From Halomonas sp. LR3S48 (GTDB taxonomy: Bacteria > Pseudomonadota > Gammaproteobacteria > Pseudomonadales > Halomonadaceae): 64,000 nt of DNA. Of the stretch, positions 38,633 through 49,200 are shown one piece after another. The stretch lies in contig NZ_CP107009.1 of the NCBI RefSeq assembly GCF_025725665.1, positions 2,604,001 through 2,668,000 of the forward strand. Direction: 5' to 3'. The notes under the pieces were generated by a model. The model was not told where the DNA came from, did not search any database, and worked only from the letters and a program-made list of their open reading frames with translations. A program made the translations under genes and the position numbers. The stretch's first letter is position 1. Each line of letters begins with the position of its first letter.

Positions 38633-38659
38633 GCCCTGCCCGGTGTCTCCAGGCAGGGC
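38633..38659 (-). terminator. Terminator after the short adhesin
   Basis: GCCCTGCC (38633-38640) pairs with GGCAGGGC (38652-38659), followed on the minus strand by GTTTGTT. It lies 23 bases after the adhesin stop codon. Confidence 0.7.
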
Positions 38660-38681
38660 GAGGGTCTAGCTCAACGACATG

Positions 38682-41600
38682 TCACTGGTCGATGTGCAAC
38701 TGGCCATTCTCCAGCATTTCCTGGAGGAAGTCCGCTGAGCTGACTTCTCCCATACTGTAGTTCTCCAGCACGATCACCTGGGTGGCATTGCTGCCGTCCA
38801 CGTTGATGCCGCCTTCGTGGTTGATGTAGAGCACGGTATCCGAGCCCTGCTGAGCCGCGACGATGAAGCTGTCGATGGTCTCGACTCCTTCATTTTGCAG
38901 CAGGTCCGCCAGATCCAGCACGTCCTCGCCGAAGCCGAAATCCTTGATGGTATCGATGGCCGGTGCATCGCTCCCGCCCTGGTCGCCCAGGTTCCACTGG
39001 AAGATGTCGTCACCGTCATCACCGATCAGGGTGTCGTGGCCTGCCCCACCGCTGAGGATGTCGCCACCCTCGGTACCATGCACCACGTCGTCACCGTCGG
39101 TGCCAGTGATCTCATAAGTGCCGTCTTCAGTCGTCTTGACGGAGACAGTGAAGGCTACGGTGGCCACATCCCCATCTGCATCCGAGCCGCTCAGCTCGAA
39201 GTCGAGCTGGTAATCGTCCGGGTAGATCTGGGTCACGTAGCTGGTGGAGACGCCATCGATCTTGAAGCTGTTGCTGCCCGCCGGGGCCAGCTCCATATAG
39301 TCGACATTGAGCGTTGGGTCGATATTGAAGACGAACTCGCCATCGCCAGACGCCAACGTGGCGTAGTAAACGGTTGTGGCGCCGTTGACGTCGAATACGG
39401 TGAGTTTTGCCTTGTCACCAGCACTGGAGCCTGCCGTGCCGGAGACGCTGAACGTGAAGGTGGAGACACCTATCGCCCCTTGCCCCTCGATCGGCCGTAC
39501 GTCGAACCTGAGGATTTCGTTCTGCTGCCCCTGCACGACGTTGGATTTTACGCCCAGGTCGGTCGCGGACATGTTCACGTCTTCAAGCTTGCCATTCCTG
39601 TAGGCCTTGACTGCCATGGCGAACTTGCCATCGAAGACATCCGCTGTGAACAGGTAAGCCGTCTTGCCATCTTCCTTGAAGAAGTTGCTCGCATCGAAGG
39701 CACTCAGCAAGCTTTCGACTTCCGTCTCGACGACAGGAGCGGGGGATACCAGTTCGAAGCTGTAAGTCCCATTTGCATGGAGCGTGAGATTGAAGAATTC
39801 GAAGGATCCCGACTGTGCGGTATAGGTGATCGAAGTATCCGAAGAACCGGTAATGATCAGCTCGTAGCCTGACGGCATACCTGTCCAGACCAGCGAGCCT
39901 TCACCAAAGCTATCGAGAAAGCCTTGAGCATCCGCCCCCACGTCGAACTCATAAATTCCATCGTACGTTCCGGCCACGTTCCCAATGGCCAGGTTGAGGC
40001 TTGTCAGGCTGGGTGTATCGTCAATGATATCGACCATCAGCGTCGCTTCCGCCGTGCTGCCGCCCACACCGGTCACGCTGAGCGACACACTATCGGTCAG
40101 GCTGTAGTCGCTGCTGCTGCCAGATGCGCCGTGCGCCTGGGCCTCACTCAGGGTGTAGGTGTAGCTGACTGTGCCCGCCGCAGCCGTGCCGCTGTAGCCG
40201 GTCAGGTAGAGCGTGCCCATGGAGGTCACGATGCCCACCGAAGGTGAGGCAGCCGTAAAGCCTTGCAGTTGAGCCAAGGTGAACGACTGTCCGCCCACCG
40301 TGACGCTGGCGATACCGTCGGTGGCCGAAACCTGGAAGCTGCCGCTGGCGCTCTCTCTGGTGTCGGCTTCGGAGGTCAAGCCGGCTTCGTAGACGGTACT
40401 GTCAGCCCCTTCGGCGCTGACGATCACCTCGGCACTGTCGTCCGCGCCTTTGATGGACAAGCTCAGCGTGGCGCTTGCGGTGTCGCCATCGGCATCGGTG
40501 ACGGTGTAGCCGAGTTCGAAGTTCAGCAGGTCGCTGGCGGTCAGGGCCTGTACCGCGGCCAGGCTATTATCGAGGGTGAAGCTCCAACTACCGTCGACGT
40601 TCAGCACCAGGCTACCGTACTGACCTATGTCGGCCAGGTCTTCGGCGCTGACGTCCCAGGTCAATGAGCCAAATCCGTCTGCGCCCAGCGCATCGTTGGC
40701 GAGAACGCTACCGCTGAGAACGGTCACGGCACTGTCTTCGGTCACGGTGCCGCCGTTGTCGTTCACCGCCTGCGGCACGTCGTCGACGATATCGATGACC
40801 AGGCTGTCACTGGCGTTGCTGCCGTCGCTATCGGTAACGACCAGGGTGAAGCTGTCGCTGGTCGTGTCGCCGTCGGTGGCGCCGTCGAGGGTATAGGTCC
40901 AGCTGTAGCTGCCGTCGACGAGCGTGACGACCAGGGCGCCGTGCGTGCCCTGCACCGTGCCGCCGGCGGCGACGTTGACGCCGTTGATGACCAGGCTCGC
41001 CAGGCCGTCGTTGCCGGTATCGATATTGAAGGTACCGCTGGTGACGTGGGAGCCGTCACCCGCCGCACTGCCGTTCGGCAAGCCAGCTTCGTCGACGCTG
41101 GCCCGGCCGTCTTCGACGTTGGGCCCACCGATCTCGATCGTCGGCTCGGAATCATCCTTGAGGGTCAGGGTCACCGTGGCCGTGCTGGTGTCGCCGTCGG
41201 CGTCGGTGATGGTGTACTCGAAGCTCACCACCCCTTCCTCACCCGCCGCCGGGGTGTAGGTGAAGGTACCGTCGGCGTTGTAGGCCAGCGTACCGGTACC
41301 GGTGAGGCTGTTTGCCACCGGCGCCACGCCGCTGGTCAGGTCGACGCCGTCGGCACCGCCCGTGTCGTTGGCGAATACGTCGATAGTGACCGGTGCGTTC
41401 TCTTCTGCCTGGCTGGCCGTGTCATCCACCGCCTGCGGCACGTCGTCGACGATATCGATGACCAGGCTATCGCTGGCCTCGTCGCCGTCGCTGTCGGTGA
41501 CCACCAGGGTGAAGCTGTCGCTGGTGGTGTCGCCGCTGGTGGGGCCGCTCAGGGTGTAGGTCCAGCCGTAGCTGCCACCCGCTCCCGGCGTGACCACTAA

Positions 41601-43001
41601 GCTGCCGTGGCTGCCCGTGACCGTGCCGCCAGCGGTGACGTTGACGCCGTTGATGACCAGGCTTGCCAGGCCGTCGTTGCCGGTGTCGAAATTGAAGGTG
41701 CCGCTGGTGACGTGGGAGCCGTCACCCGCCGCACTGCCGTTCGGCAGGCCGGCTTCGGCGACGCTGTCGCTGTCGGCGCTGATGGCGATGACCGGTACGG
41801 AGTCAGGCGCCACGGTCACGGTCAGGGTGGCGCTGGCGGTGTCGCCGTCGGCGTCGGTGATGGTGTAGTCGATCACCGCGTCGCCTTCGAAGCCGGGCGC
41901 CGGAGTGAAAGTGACCTGGCCGTTGGCCGCGAAGCTCAGCGTGCCCTGGCTCGGGTTGCGCAGGCTGACCGCGGTCAGGGTGGCGCCGTCGGCACCGGCG
42001 GTGTCGTTGGCCATCACGTTGACGGTGATGGGGGTGTCTTCGCCGGTGCTGGCGGTGTCGTCGAGGGCCAGGGGGGCATCGTCAACGAAGGTAAGCTGGA
42101 GCGTACCCGTGGCGCTACCGCTAGTGCTGGACACTGTATAGACCAGGCTGGCAAGCGCTTCTTCCATCCCCTCCCCGTGCAGCAGGCTGTTGACCTGGGT
42201 CACGGTAAAGGCACCGGTGGAGGGATTGATCTCGATGCTGAAGATGGTGATACCACGAGCTTCGGAAACCGCCTGCAACGTACTGGTGCCGGCATTCCAA
42301 CTGAACGTGAGCGTCTCGCCGCCAACCTGAAGTACCACACCATCCATGGCAGCGAAGGTCACCGTGCCGCCACTACCGGAACCGAAGGTAAAGGGAAGCA
42401 CGCCGCTGGCTACCGAGCCCGGCTCGTTCAACGTCTCTATATCGAGCAGCGTGGCATCGAAGCTTTCCGCAGTCGGTGCAATGACCACGGGTACTTCCGG
42501 CTCTTCCACTTCCGTTTCCGCCAGCAGGAAGGCTCCGCCCTGTTCTTCCGGCGGCCCACCCAGGTCGTTCAAGCCGAAGTTGAATATAAGAGGATCCACA
42601 TCTTCGGCAATGCGCGCCAGTCGTACGAAGCTGTGGCCACCGTCGGCGGCACCACCGGGGCCAGCCCCGGCTGCCGTGGCATCGAGCACGTCGAGTAGAT
42701 CGATCGACTCGTCATCCAGCGCCGCCAGCAACGCTTCGAGATCCTCGTCTAGGGCAGCGAATTCGCTCGCATCGACCGTCTGGTCGGCACCAAGCTCTTG
42801 GGTCATGACGACCTGCTCGCCACCCTCGATCAGGGTGGGGTCGAGGTTATCGCCAAAGTCGAGCTGCACATCCCCTCCATTGGACGTGACAACGGTTTCT
42901 CCTTCCTGCAGCGCGTCTCCGACGCGCAATTCACGCAGGTTGCCCGAGGCATCACGAGCCCAGGCCTGACCGGAGATGGACTGAACGATTGCAATAGACA
43001 T
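38682..43001 (-). CDS. LapA-type RTX adhesin (short), retention-module protein
   Basis: 1,439-residue surface adhesin. Residues 1-130 form the LapA-type retention module ('GQAWARDASGNLRELRVGD', then an acidic segment) with the LapG site TAAG at 109-112, followed by 'GGHSFVRLARIAEDV'. Then come repeated VCBS/Ig-like domains of about 100-220 residues ('DDTASTGEDTPITVNVMAND', 'YTITDADGDT'), rich in Asp and Gly, and C-terminal RTX repeats (about 1300-1340, 'GGAGHDTLIGDDGDD') with a type I secretion signal. It lacks the VWA domain of the larger neighbour. It lies downstream of the large adhesin but has its own leader after a terminator, so it can be expressed alone. Confidence 0.93.
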   Translation of the reverse strand: MSIAIVQSISGQAWARDASGNLRELRVGDALQEGETVVTSNGGDVQLDFGDNLDPTLIEGGEQVVMTQELGADQTVDASEFAALDEDLEALLAALDDESIDLLDVLDATAAGAGPGGAADGGHSFVRLARIAEDVDPLIFNFGLNDLGGPPEEQGGAFLLAETEVEEPEVPVVIAPTAESFDATLLDIETLNEPGSVASGVLPFTFGSGSGGTVTFAAMDGVVLQVGGETLTFSWNAGTSTLQAVSEARGITIFSIEINPSTGAFTVTQVNSLLHGEGMEEALASLVYTVSSTSGSATGTLQLTFVDDAPLALDDTASTGEDTPITVNVMANDTAGADGATLTAVSLRNPSQGTLSFAANGQVTFTPAPGFEGDAVIDYTITDADGDTASATLTVTVAPDSVPVIAISADSDSVAEAGLPNGSAAGDGSHVTSGTFNFDTGNDGLASLVINGVNVTAGGTVTGSHGSLVVTPGAGGSYGWTYTLSGPTSGDTTSDSFTLVVTDSDGDEASDSLVIDIVDDVPQAVDDTASQAEENAPVTIDVFANDTGGADGVDLTSGVAPVANSLTGTGTLAYNADGTFTYTPAAGEEGVVSFEYTITDADGDTSTATVTLTLKDDSEPTIEIGGPNVEDGRASVDEAGLPNGSAAGDGSHVTSGTFNIDTGNDGLASLVINGVNVAAGGTVQGTHGALVVTLVDGSYSWTYTLDGATDGDTTSDSFTLVVTDSDGSNASDSLVIDIVDDVPQAVNDNGGTVTEDSAVTVLSGSVLANDALGADGFGSLTWDVSAEDLADIGQYGSLVLNVDGSWSFTLDNSLAAVQALTASDLLNFELGYTVTDADGDTASATLSLSIKGADDSAEVIVSAEGADSTVYEAGLTSEADTRESASGSFQVSATDGIASVTVGGQSFTLAQLQGFTAASPSVGIVTSMGTLYLTGYSGTAAAGTVSYTYTLSEAQAHGASGSSSDYSLTDSVSLSVTGVGGSTAEATLMVDIIDDTPSLTSLNLAIGNVAGTYDGIYEFDVGADAQGFLDSFGEGSLVWTGMPSGYELIITGSSDTSITYTAQSGSFEFFNLTLHANGTYSFELVSPAPVVETEVESLLSAFDASNFFKEDGKTAYLFTADVFDGKFAMAVKAYRNGKLEDVNMSATDLGVKSNVVQGQQNEILRFDVRPIEGQGAIGVSTFTFSVSGTAGSSAGDKAKLTVFDVNGATTVYYATLASGDGEFVFNIDPTLNVDYMELAPAGSNSFKIDGVSTSYVTQIYPDDYQLDFELSGSDADGDVATVAFTVSVKTTEDGTYEITGTDGDDVVHGTEGGDILSGGAGHDTLIGDDGDDIFQWNLGDQGGSDAPAIDTIKDFGFGEDVLDLADLLQNEGVETIDSFIVAAQQGSDTVLYINHEGGINVDGSNATQVIVLENYSMGEVSSADFLQEMLENGQLHIDQ

Positions 43002-43114
43002 GAGGGTATACCCCGCAAAGTGAAAGAACTTTTTACGAGGCTCGCCACGGCCAAACGGTCCGTGCCTGGAGGGGGCGTGCTTAAGGTGAAGTATGAACCA
43101 AGGCTTACAGCGCG

Positions 43115-43123
43115 ATATTGGAC
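43115..43123 (-). promoter_or_regulatory. Motif shared upstream of both adhesins (copy 1)
   Basis: GTCCAATAT on the minus strand, 114 bases before the short adhesin start. The same nine bases occur 108 bases before the large adhesin start. Confidence 0.25.
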
Positions 43124-43187
43124 TGAGGTACAGGATGGGTAAGAAAGTTGAGGACGATCAATGAATAAGACGTGAGTGATTATCAAT

Positions 43188-43214
43188 AAAAAAACGCCCG
43201 GCCTAAGCCGGGCG
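43188..43214 (-). terminator. Terminator after the large adhesin
   Basis: CGCCCGGC-CTAA-GCCGGGCG stem-loop followed on the minus strand by seven T. It separates the two adhesin transcripts. Confidence 0.92.
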
Positions 43215-43234
43215 TCCGTTTTCTTATGGAACAA

Positions 43235-46200
43235 TCAATCGATGTTGAGGCTCAACTTCAGTGCCTCGAGATCACCGCTGAAGTTCTCCAACACGATCAC
43301 CTGGTCGGCGAGCGAACTGTCGAAGCTGCTCTGGTTGCTGCCGAAATCGCCCTTGGTGCTGATGTAGAGCGTGGTGCTACCGCTCTCGTCGGCTTCGAAG
43401 CGCAGATGCTCGGGGCCGCTGTTGTCACTGAGGAGGTCACTCAGATCCAGGCGGTCGCCTTCGGCAAGCGAGAAGTCCTTGACCGTATCGACCGCGGCAC
43501 TGCCCGCCTCGCCCTGGTCTCCAAGGTTCCAGGCAAAGGTGTCGGCACCGAGGCCGCCGACAAGAGTGTCATCGCCTGCGCCGCCCATGAGCAAGTCATC
43601 GCCAGCACCACCCACCAGAATATCATTGCCGGCGCCACCGCTGAGGGTATCGTTACCGCCGTCGGGACGGGCGCTATCCAACAGCTCCTCCCAGCGTGAC
43701 TTCACATAGGCGATTACCTCGGCGTCGCTCGGCGCCTCACCTGGAGTGCCCTCCGCCCAGCGCAGGTACTCGACCAGCCCCGCATAGCCCAATCCATCGT
43801 GGCTGCCCGCAGTGAACGATTCTCCGGTATCGCCGTTGGTCCATTCCAGATGATCTGTATTGACGCTATCGCCGAAGATGATGTCATTGCCGTCACCGCC
43901 GATGAGCACGTCGTCTCCCAACGCGGCCAGCTCATCGCTGCTGGAGCCACCCTGCAGCGCGGCGGCCAGATCCTCGGCAGTATTGACGATATTGACTTCG
44001 CCAATAGGGCCTGTGACGTCGCTCCAGGCAACCGGGAAGCCGAGGAATGTTCCCGTCACGAAGGTCTGGCTGCCAGTTCCAACATTTTCGGTGTTATCGA
44101 AGAACCTCAGATAGTTCTCGCTGACCCCGTTCCCGATGCCGGTCCCGTGCACCTGACTGACGTTGCTCAGAGCCCCGAATGCCTCGACGGATTCCTTGAA
44201 CACCTCGTAGCTGGTACTAGTTCCCGGCCCCTTCAGGTTTCCACGTGAATCGTAATAAACCGTCGGGTCGCCATCTGTCAGGAAGTAAGAGATGTTCTTG
44301 AAACCATCGGAGGCTGTAGCACCGTTGGCATTCTGGTTGTTGAACCAGGAAACAGCCTGCTGGAAAGCCGCTTCGTAGTTCGTCGTGCCATTCGCCGAGA
44401 GTGCATTAATCGCCGAGATGAGCTGGCCCACGTTCCCCGCATTCAGATTCTGAATGCTGGCCGAGGTGGTGGCGTGGGACGAGAAGGCCACCAATTGCAC
44501 GTTGACCGTACCGTCGTGGTCTTTGAGCTGATTGGCCAAGTTCAGCAGCGCCTGCTTGGTCAGATCCATCCGGCTCAAGCTGCCGCTCCCCGAAGCTTCC
44601 GCCATGCTGCCGGACGCATCGACAATCAACGAGATATTATAATTCTCGCCGGGTTCGGTGATGGTCACATTGCCGCCGCGGTCGCCGATCAGGACATCGG
44701 AGCCGTTACCACCTTGCAGAGCGTTATCCAAGTTATTGCCGACACCAAGAATCGGGGCGGGCGCATCCGCTTCGGAGGTCACGGTGAAGCTATCCGTTAC
44801 GGAATCGCCGTCACCGTCCACACCTTCAACATGTACCGTAAAGTCCATGGAGTCGGCAGGGGCAGTGTCCGTATAGGAGATGTCGGTAAAGGATACTTTA
44901 ACGCCATCAGTACCCGTTATCGTCACGGTATTGAAACCGGTGATATCGACGCCCTGATGCTGAGCGGCTGCTAGCAGTTGATCGGGCGTAATTTCGATGG
45001 CAGACATACCTGCGGAGACCGGAACCTCGATCACCACGGATGCATCGCCATCTTCCAGCGTTACAGTCAACGTGCCTGCCTTGTTAACAACAGCAATGCC
45101 CAAGCTGAAGTGTGACAACATGCCGGCAAATTCTATCTCGAAGCTTTCGCCCGAATCGAACCAGGTATTTCCGATACCGAATGCATGCCCAGCTCCGAAC
45201 GTATTGGCATTGAATTGATCCTGCTGATTGCTATTCAGCAGGGTCAGCTTGGCAAAGCCAAAGTCATAGTCGGGCTGAGGTGAATTGCCAATGGCCTGCG
45301 CCAGATCGAATTCCGCAGTTTCTCCCGGGCGAGCGGCATGCTGTTCGACGGTATAGGTCTTGCCATCGTCATTCAGCGTAACGGTGAAGATCTTCGTGCC
45401 GTCCGGCGCATTTATATCGATAGATGCCCCACCGGCATCACTCGTCGTCCAGCCTTCCGGTAGACCAGTGATGCCCGTAATCGTCAGCGAAGCACCTTCC
45501 TCGTCGGCACCCGTTTCGAACTCCAGTACGCCCTCCACCGTTCCAGCCTCGTTGGGCATGGTCGAGTCGGCGACCTCACCGATGCTAGGACCATCATCGT
45601 TGATGGTAATCGCCAGGCTGGCGTCGGCCGTGTCGCCATCACTGTCAGTGACACGTACGGAGAAGTTCTCTGCCTTCTGGTCATCTGCTCCGACCAGACC
45701 TTCTTCCGGATGGTCAGAGGCCGCCTGCAGGGTATAGTTCCAGTTGCCATCGGCGTCGACAACAAGGATGCCGTACTTGCCTTCGACGCTGGTGGTCTGG
45801 CCTGTAGTAAGGTCGATGGAAATCCAGGTACCGTTCTTGTCCTGGACCTCGATCTTGGCCAATGTGTCGCCGCCGGTCTCGATGCTCATCGATCCCGAGG
45901 TCGACACGTTGCCACCACCGGAGCCATTGGGCAGCGCGGCCTCCCAGACAACACCCTCACCACCGTCTGCAATGATTTCGATGGTGGGCTCGGAATCGTC
46001 CTTGAGGGCCAGGGTCACCGTGGCCGTGCTGGTGTCGCCGTCGGCATCAGTGATGGTGTACTCGAAGCTCACCACCCCTTCCTCACCCGCCGCCGGGGTG
46101 TAGGTGAAAGTACCGTCGTCGTTGTAGGCCAGCGTGCCGGTACCGGTGAGGCTGTTTGCCACCAGCGCCACGCCGTTGATCAGGTCGACTCCATCGGCCC

Positions 46201-49200
46201 CGCCCGTGTCGTTGCCGAACACATCGATAGTGACCGGTTCATTCTCTTCTGCCTGGCTGGCCGCGTCGTCCACTGCCTGCGGCACGTCGTCGACGATATC
46301 GATGACCAGGCTGTCACTGGCGCTATCGCCGTCGCTATCGGTAACGACCAGGGTGAAGCTGTCACTGGTCGTGTCGCCGTCGGTGGCGCCGTCGAGGGTA
46401 TAGGTCCAGCTGTAGCTGCCGTCGACGAGCGTGACGACCAGACTGCCGTAGGTGCCTTGCACCGTGCCGCCGCCGGTAACGTCCTCGCCGTTGATCACCA
46501 GCGACTGCAAACCGTCGTTGCCGGTGTCGATGGCAAGGGTACCACTGGTGGCGTGCGAGCCGTCTTTGGCACTGCCAGTCGACAGGCCGGCTTCGTCGAC
46601 GCTGGCCTGGCCGTCGTTGACGTTGGGGCCACTGACTTCGATCGTCGGCTCGGAGTCGTCCTTGAGGGCCAGGGTCACCGTGGCCGTGCTGGTGTCGCCG
46701 TCGGCATCAGTGATGGTGTACTCGAAGCTCACCACCCCTTCCTCACCCGCCGCCGGGGTGTAGGTGAAAGTACCGTCGTCGTTGTAGGCCAGCGTGCCGG
46801 TACCGGTGAGGCTGTTTGCCACCAGCGCCACGCCGTTGATCAGGTCGACTCCATCGGCACCGCCCGTGTCGTTGCCGAACACATCGATAGTGACCGGTGC
46901 ATTCTCTTCTGCCTGGCTGGCCGCGTCGTCCACTGCCTGCGGCACGTCGTCGACGATATCGATGACCAGGCTGTCACTGGCGCTATCGCCGTCGCTATCG
47001 GTAACGACCAGGGTGAAGCTGTCACTGGTCGTGTCGCCGTCGGTGGCGCCGTCGAGGGTATAGGTCCAGCTGTAGCTGCCGTCGACGAGCGTGACGACCA
47101 GGGCGCCGTGCGTGCCCTGCACCGTGCCGCCGCCGGTAACGTCCTCGCCGTTGATCACCAGCGACTGCAAACCGTCGTTGCCGGTGTCGATGGCAAGGGT
47201 ACCGCTGGTGGCGTGCGAGCCGTCTTTGGCACTGCCAGTCGACAGGCCGGCTTCGTCGACGCTGGCCAGGCCGTCTTCGACGTTGGGGCCACCGACCTCG
47301 ATCGTCGGCTCGGAGTCTTCCGCCACCGTCACGGTCAGGGTGGCGCTGGCGGTGTCCCCGTCGGCGTCGGTGATGGTGTAGTCGATCACCGCGTCGCCTT
47401 CGAAGCCGGGCGCCGGGGTGAAGGTGACCTGGCCGTTGGCCGCAAAGCTCAGCGTGCCCTGGCTCGGGTTGCGCAGGCTCGCCGCGGTCAGCGTGGCACC
47501 GTCGGCACCGTCGGCACCGGCCGTATCGTTGGCCATCACGTTATAGGTGATGGAGGTGTCTTCCGCGGTCTCGGCGAGGTCGTTTACTGCGGTGGGACCG
47601 TCATCGAGGAAGTAGATGACCTTGCCAATGTCGATGGTGGCATGAGCCACATCGCCATCGCTGTCGGTCACGGTCTTGGTCAGGGAGATGACGTTGGCGA
47701 GGATATTGGCGGCATCGCTCGCACCGGTCTGCCCAGCTCCCTGGTGGGCAACGGCCCTGAGTTGGTCAAGCGTTACGAGGCCGGTTTCGGCGTTGACGCT
47801 CAGCGTGAAGACAGGCACTTCCACGCCATCGATGACGACATAACCGACGATTTCGCCGTCCACTTCCTTGACGAGGACGGCTTCACCGGTCTGCGTATCG
47901 ACCAGGCCGGAGTTGGCGCCATCGGCCACGACGCCCAGGCTGTAATCACGAGTTTCCAGGCCATCGGCACCGTACTCGGCGCTGAAGTAGCCGGAGAAGT
48001 CGAACTTGGCGTCGACTTCGAGATTCGACTCGTCCACGGTCAGGTTGGCAGGCGTCCACTCGACCTTGATATTGACGTCGTTGTAGTCCTTGTCGCCGCC
48101 ACCATAGACGTCTTCCCAGTTGATATCGCCTTCTTCGGCATTGTTCTCGACATGGGAAGCGCCGCCCGGATTCAACGACGGATCATTGAACAGTACGGGA
48201 GCATTGGCGTTCTGCCCGTTCAACTGGTCGCCATTCTGGGTGACCGCTACCCAGACGCCGTTGACTTGGACGAAATTGACGTCGGTTTCATTCTCCAGCC
48301 CCGGGTTCAGGTTCGCCCCATTGGGAATGATGAAGTAGCCGACCTCGCCAGGTGCGTAACCTTCGAGAACATAGCTGGCGCCCTTGTCATGCTTGACGTT
48401 GCCCCAGATGACCATACCGATCGTCGGGTTGCCGTTCTCGTCCTTGATGTAGTAGCCAAAGCTGTTGTTGTAGCCGGCAAGGCTATTCAAGTTGGTAATG
48501 ACGACTTCATGACCGGAGGGATCGGTACCCTCGACGCTCGGCAGGTCATCGTCGACCCGCACGCTGATGCTACCAGGCGCGGAGACGTCACCGTCGCTGT
48601 CGGAGGCCACGACCTGTACGCCACCGATGGTGAGTTCATCCACGTTGACATGGTGCGGCAGGTTGCCGATCAATTCGACATTGACCGACACCGTTCCCGA
48701 CTGACCCGCGGCGATTGCGTCACCGTTCAGGGTCAGCTTGAGCACCGGCTCGCCGTCGAGGCTACCGATCAGCTCACCCGCTTCGTTGATTTCCCAGGTC
48801 AGCTCGATGCCTTCTTCGAGGCCGCTCACGCTGATGGCGCCCGGATTGACGAAGGCGAAGTCGACGATATTGTCGCTACCAGCAGTGAAGGTGAGCTCTG
48901 CCTGGGCATTCGCCAGTTCGGTGTCGCCATCCTCGCGCAGGCCACGCTCGTCGACCACCAGGTCAACCGTGCCGCCCTCACCGTTTTCGCCACCCGGCGT
49001 CGGACCCTCACCGTCCTTGATCTTGATCCGGTGAGTATCACTGGCCCGGTCACCGTCTCCGTCGATCACGATCAGTTCAAAGCTCACCGGCACCTTGCCG
49101 TTGCTGTGATCAAGATTGGTGCCGGCCACGAAGGTCCAGGTGCCGTTCTCATTGATAGTCAGCGTACCTTCAGGCAGCTCATATGCATGACCGATCTGCA

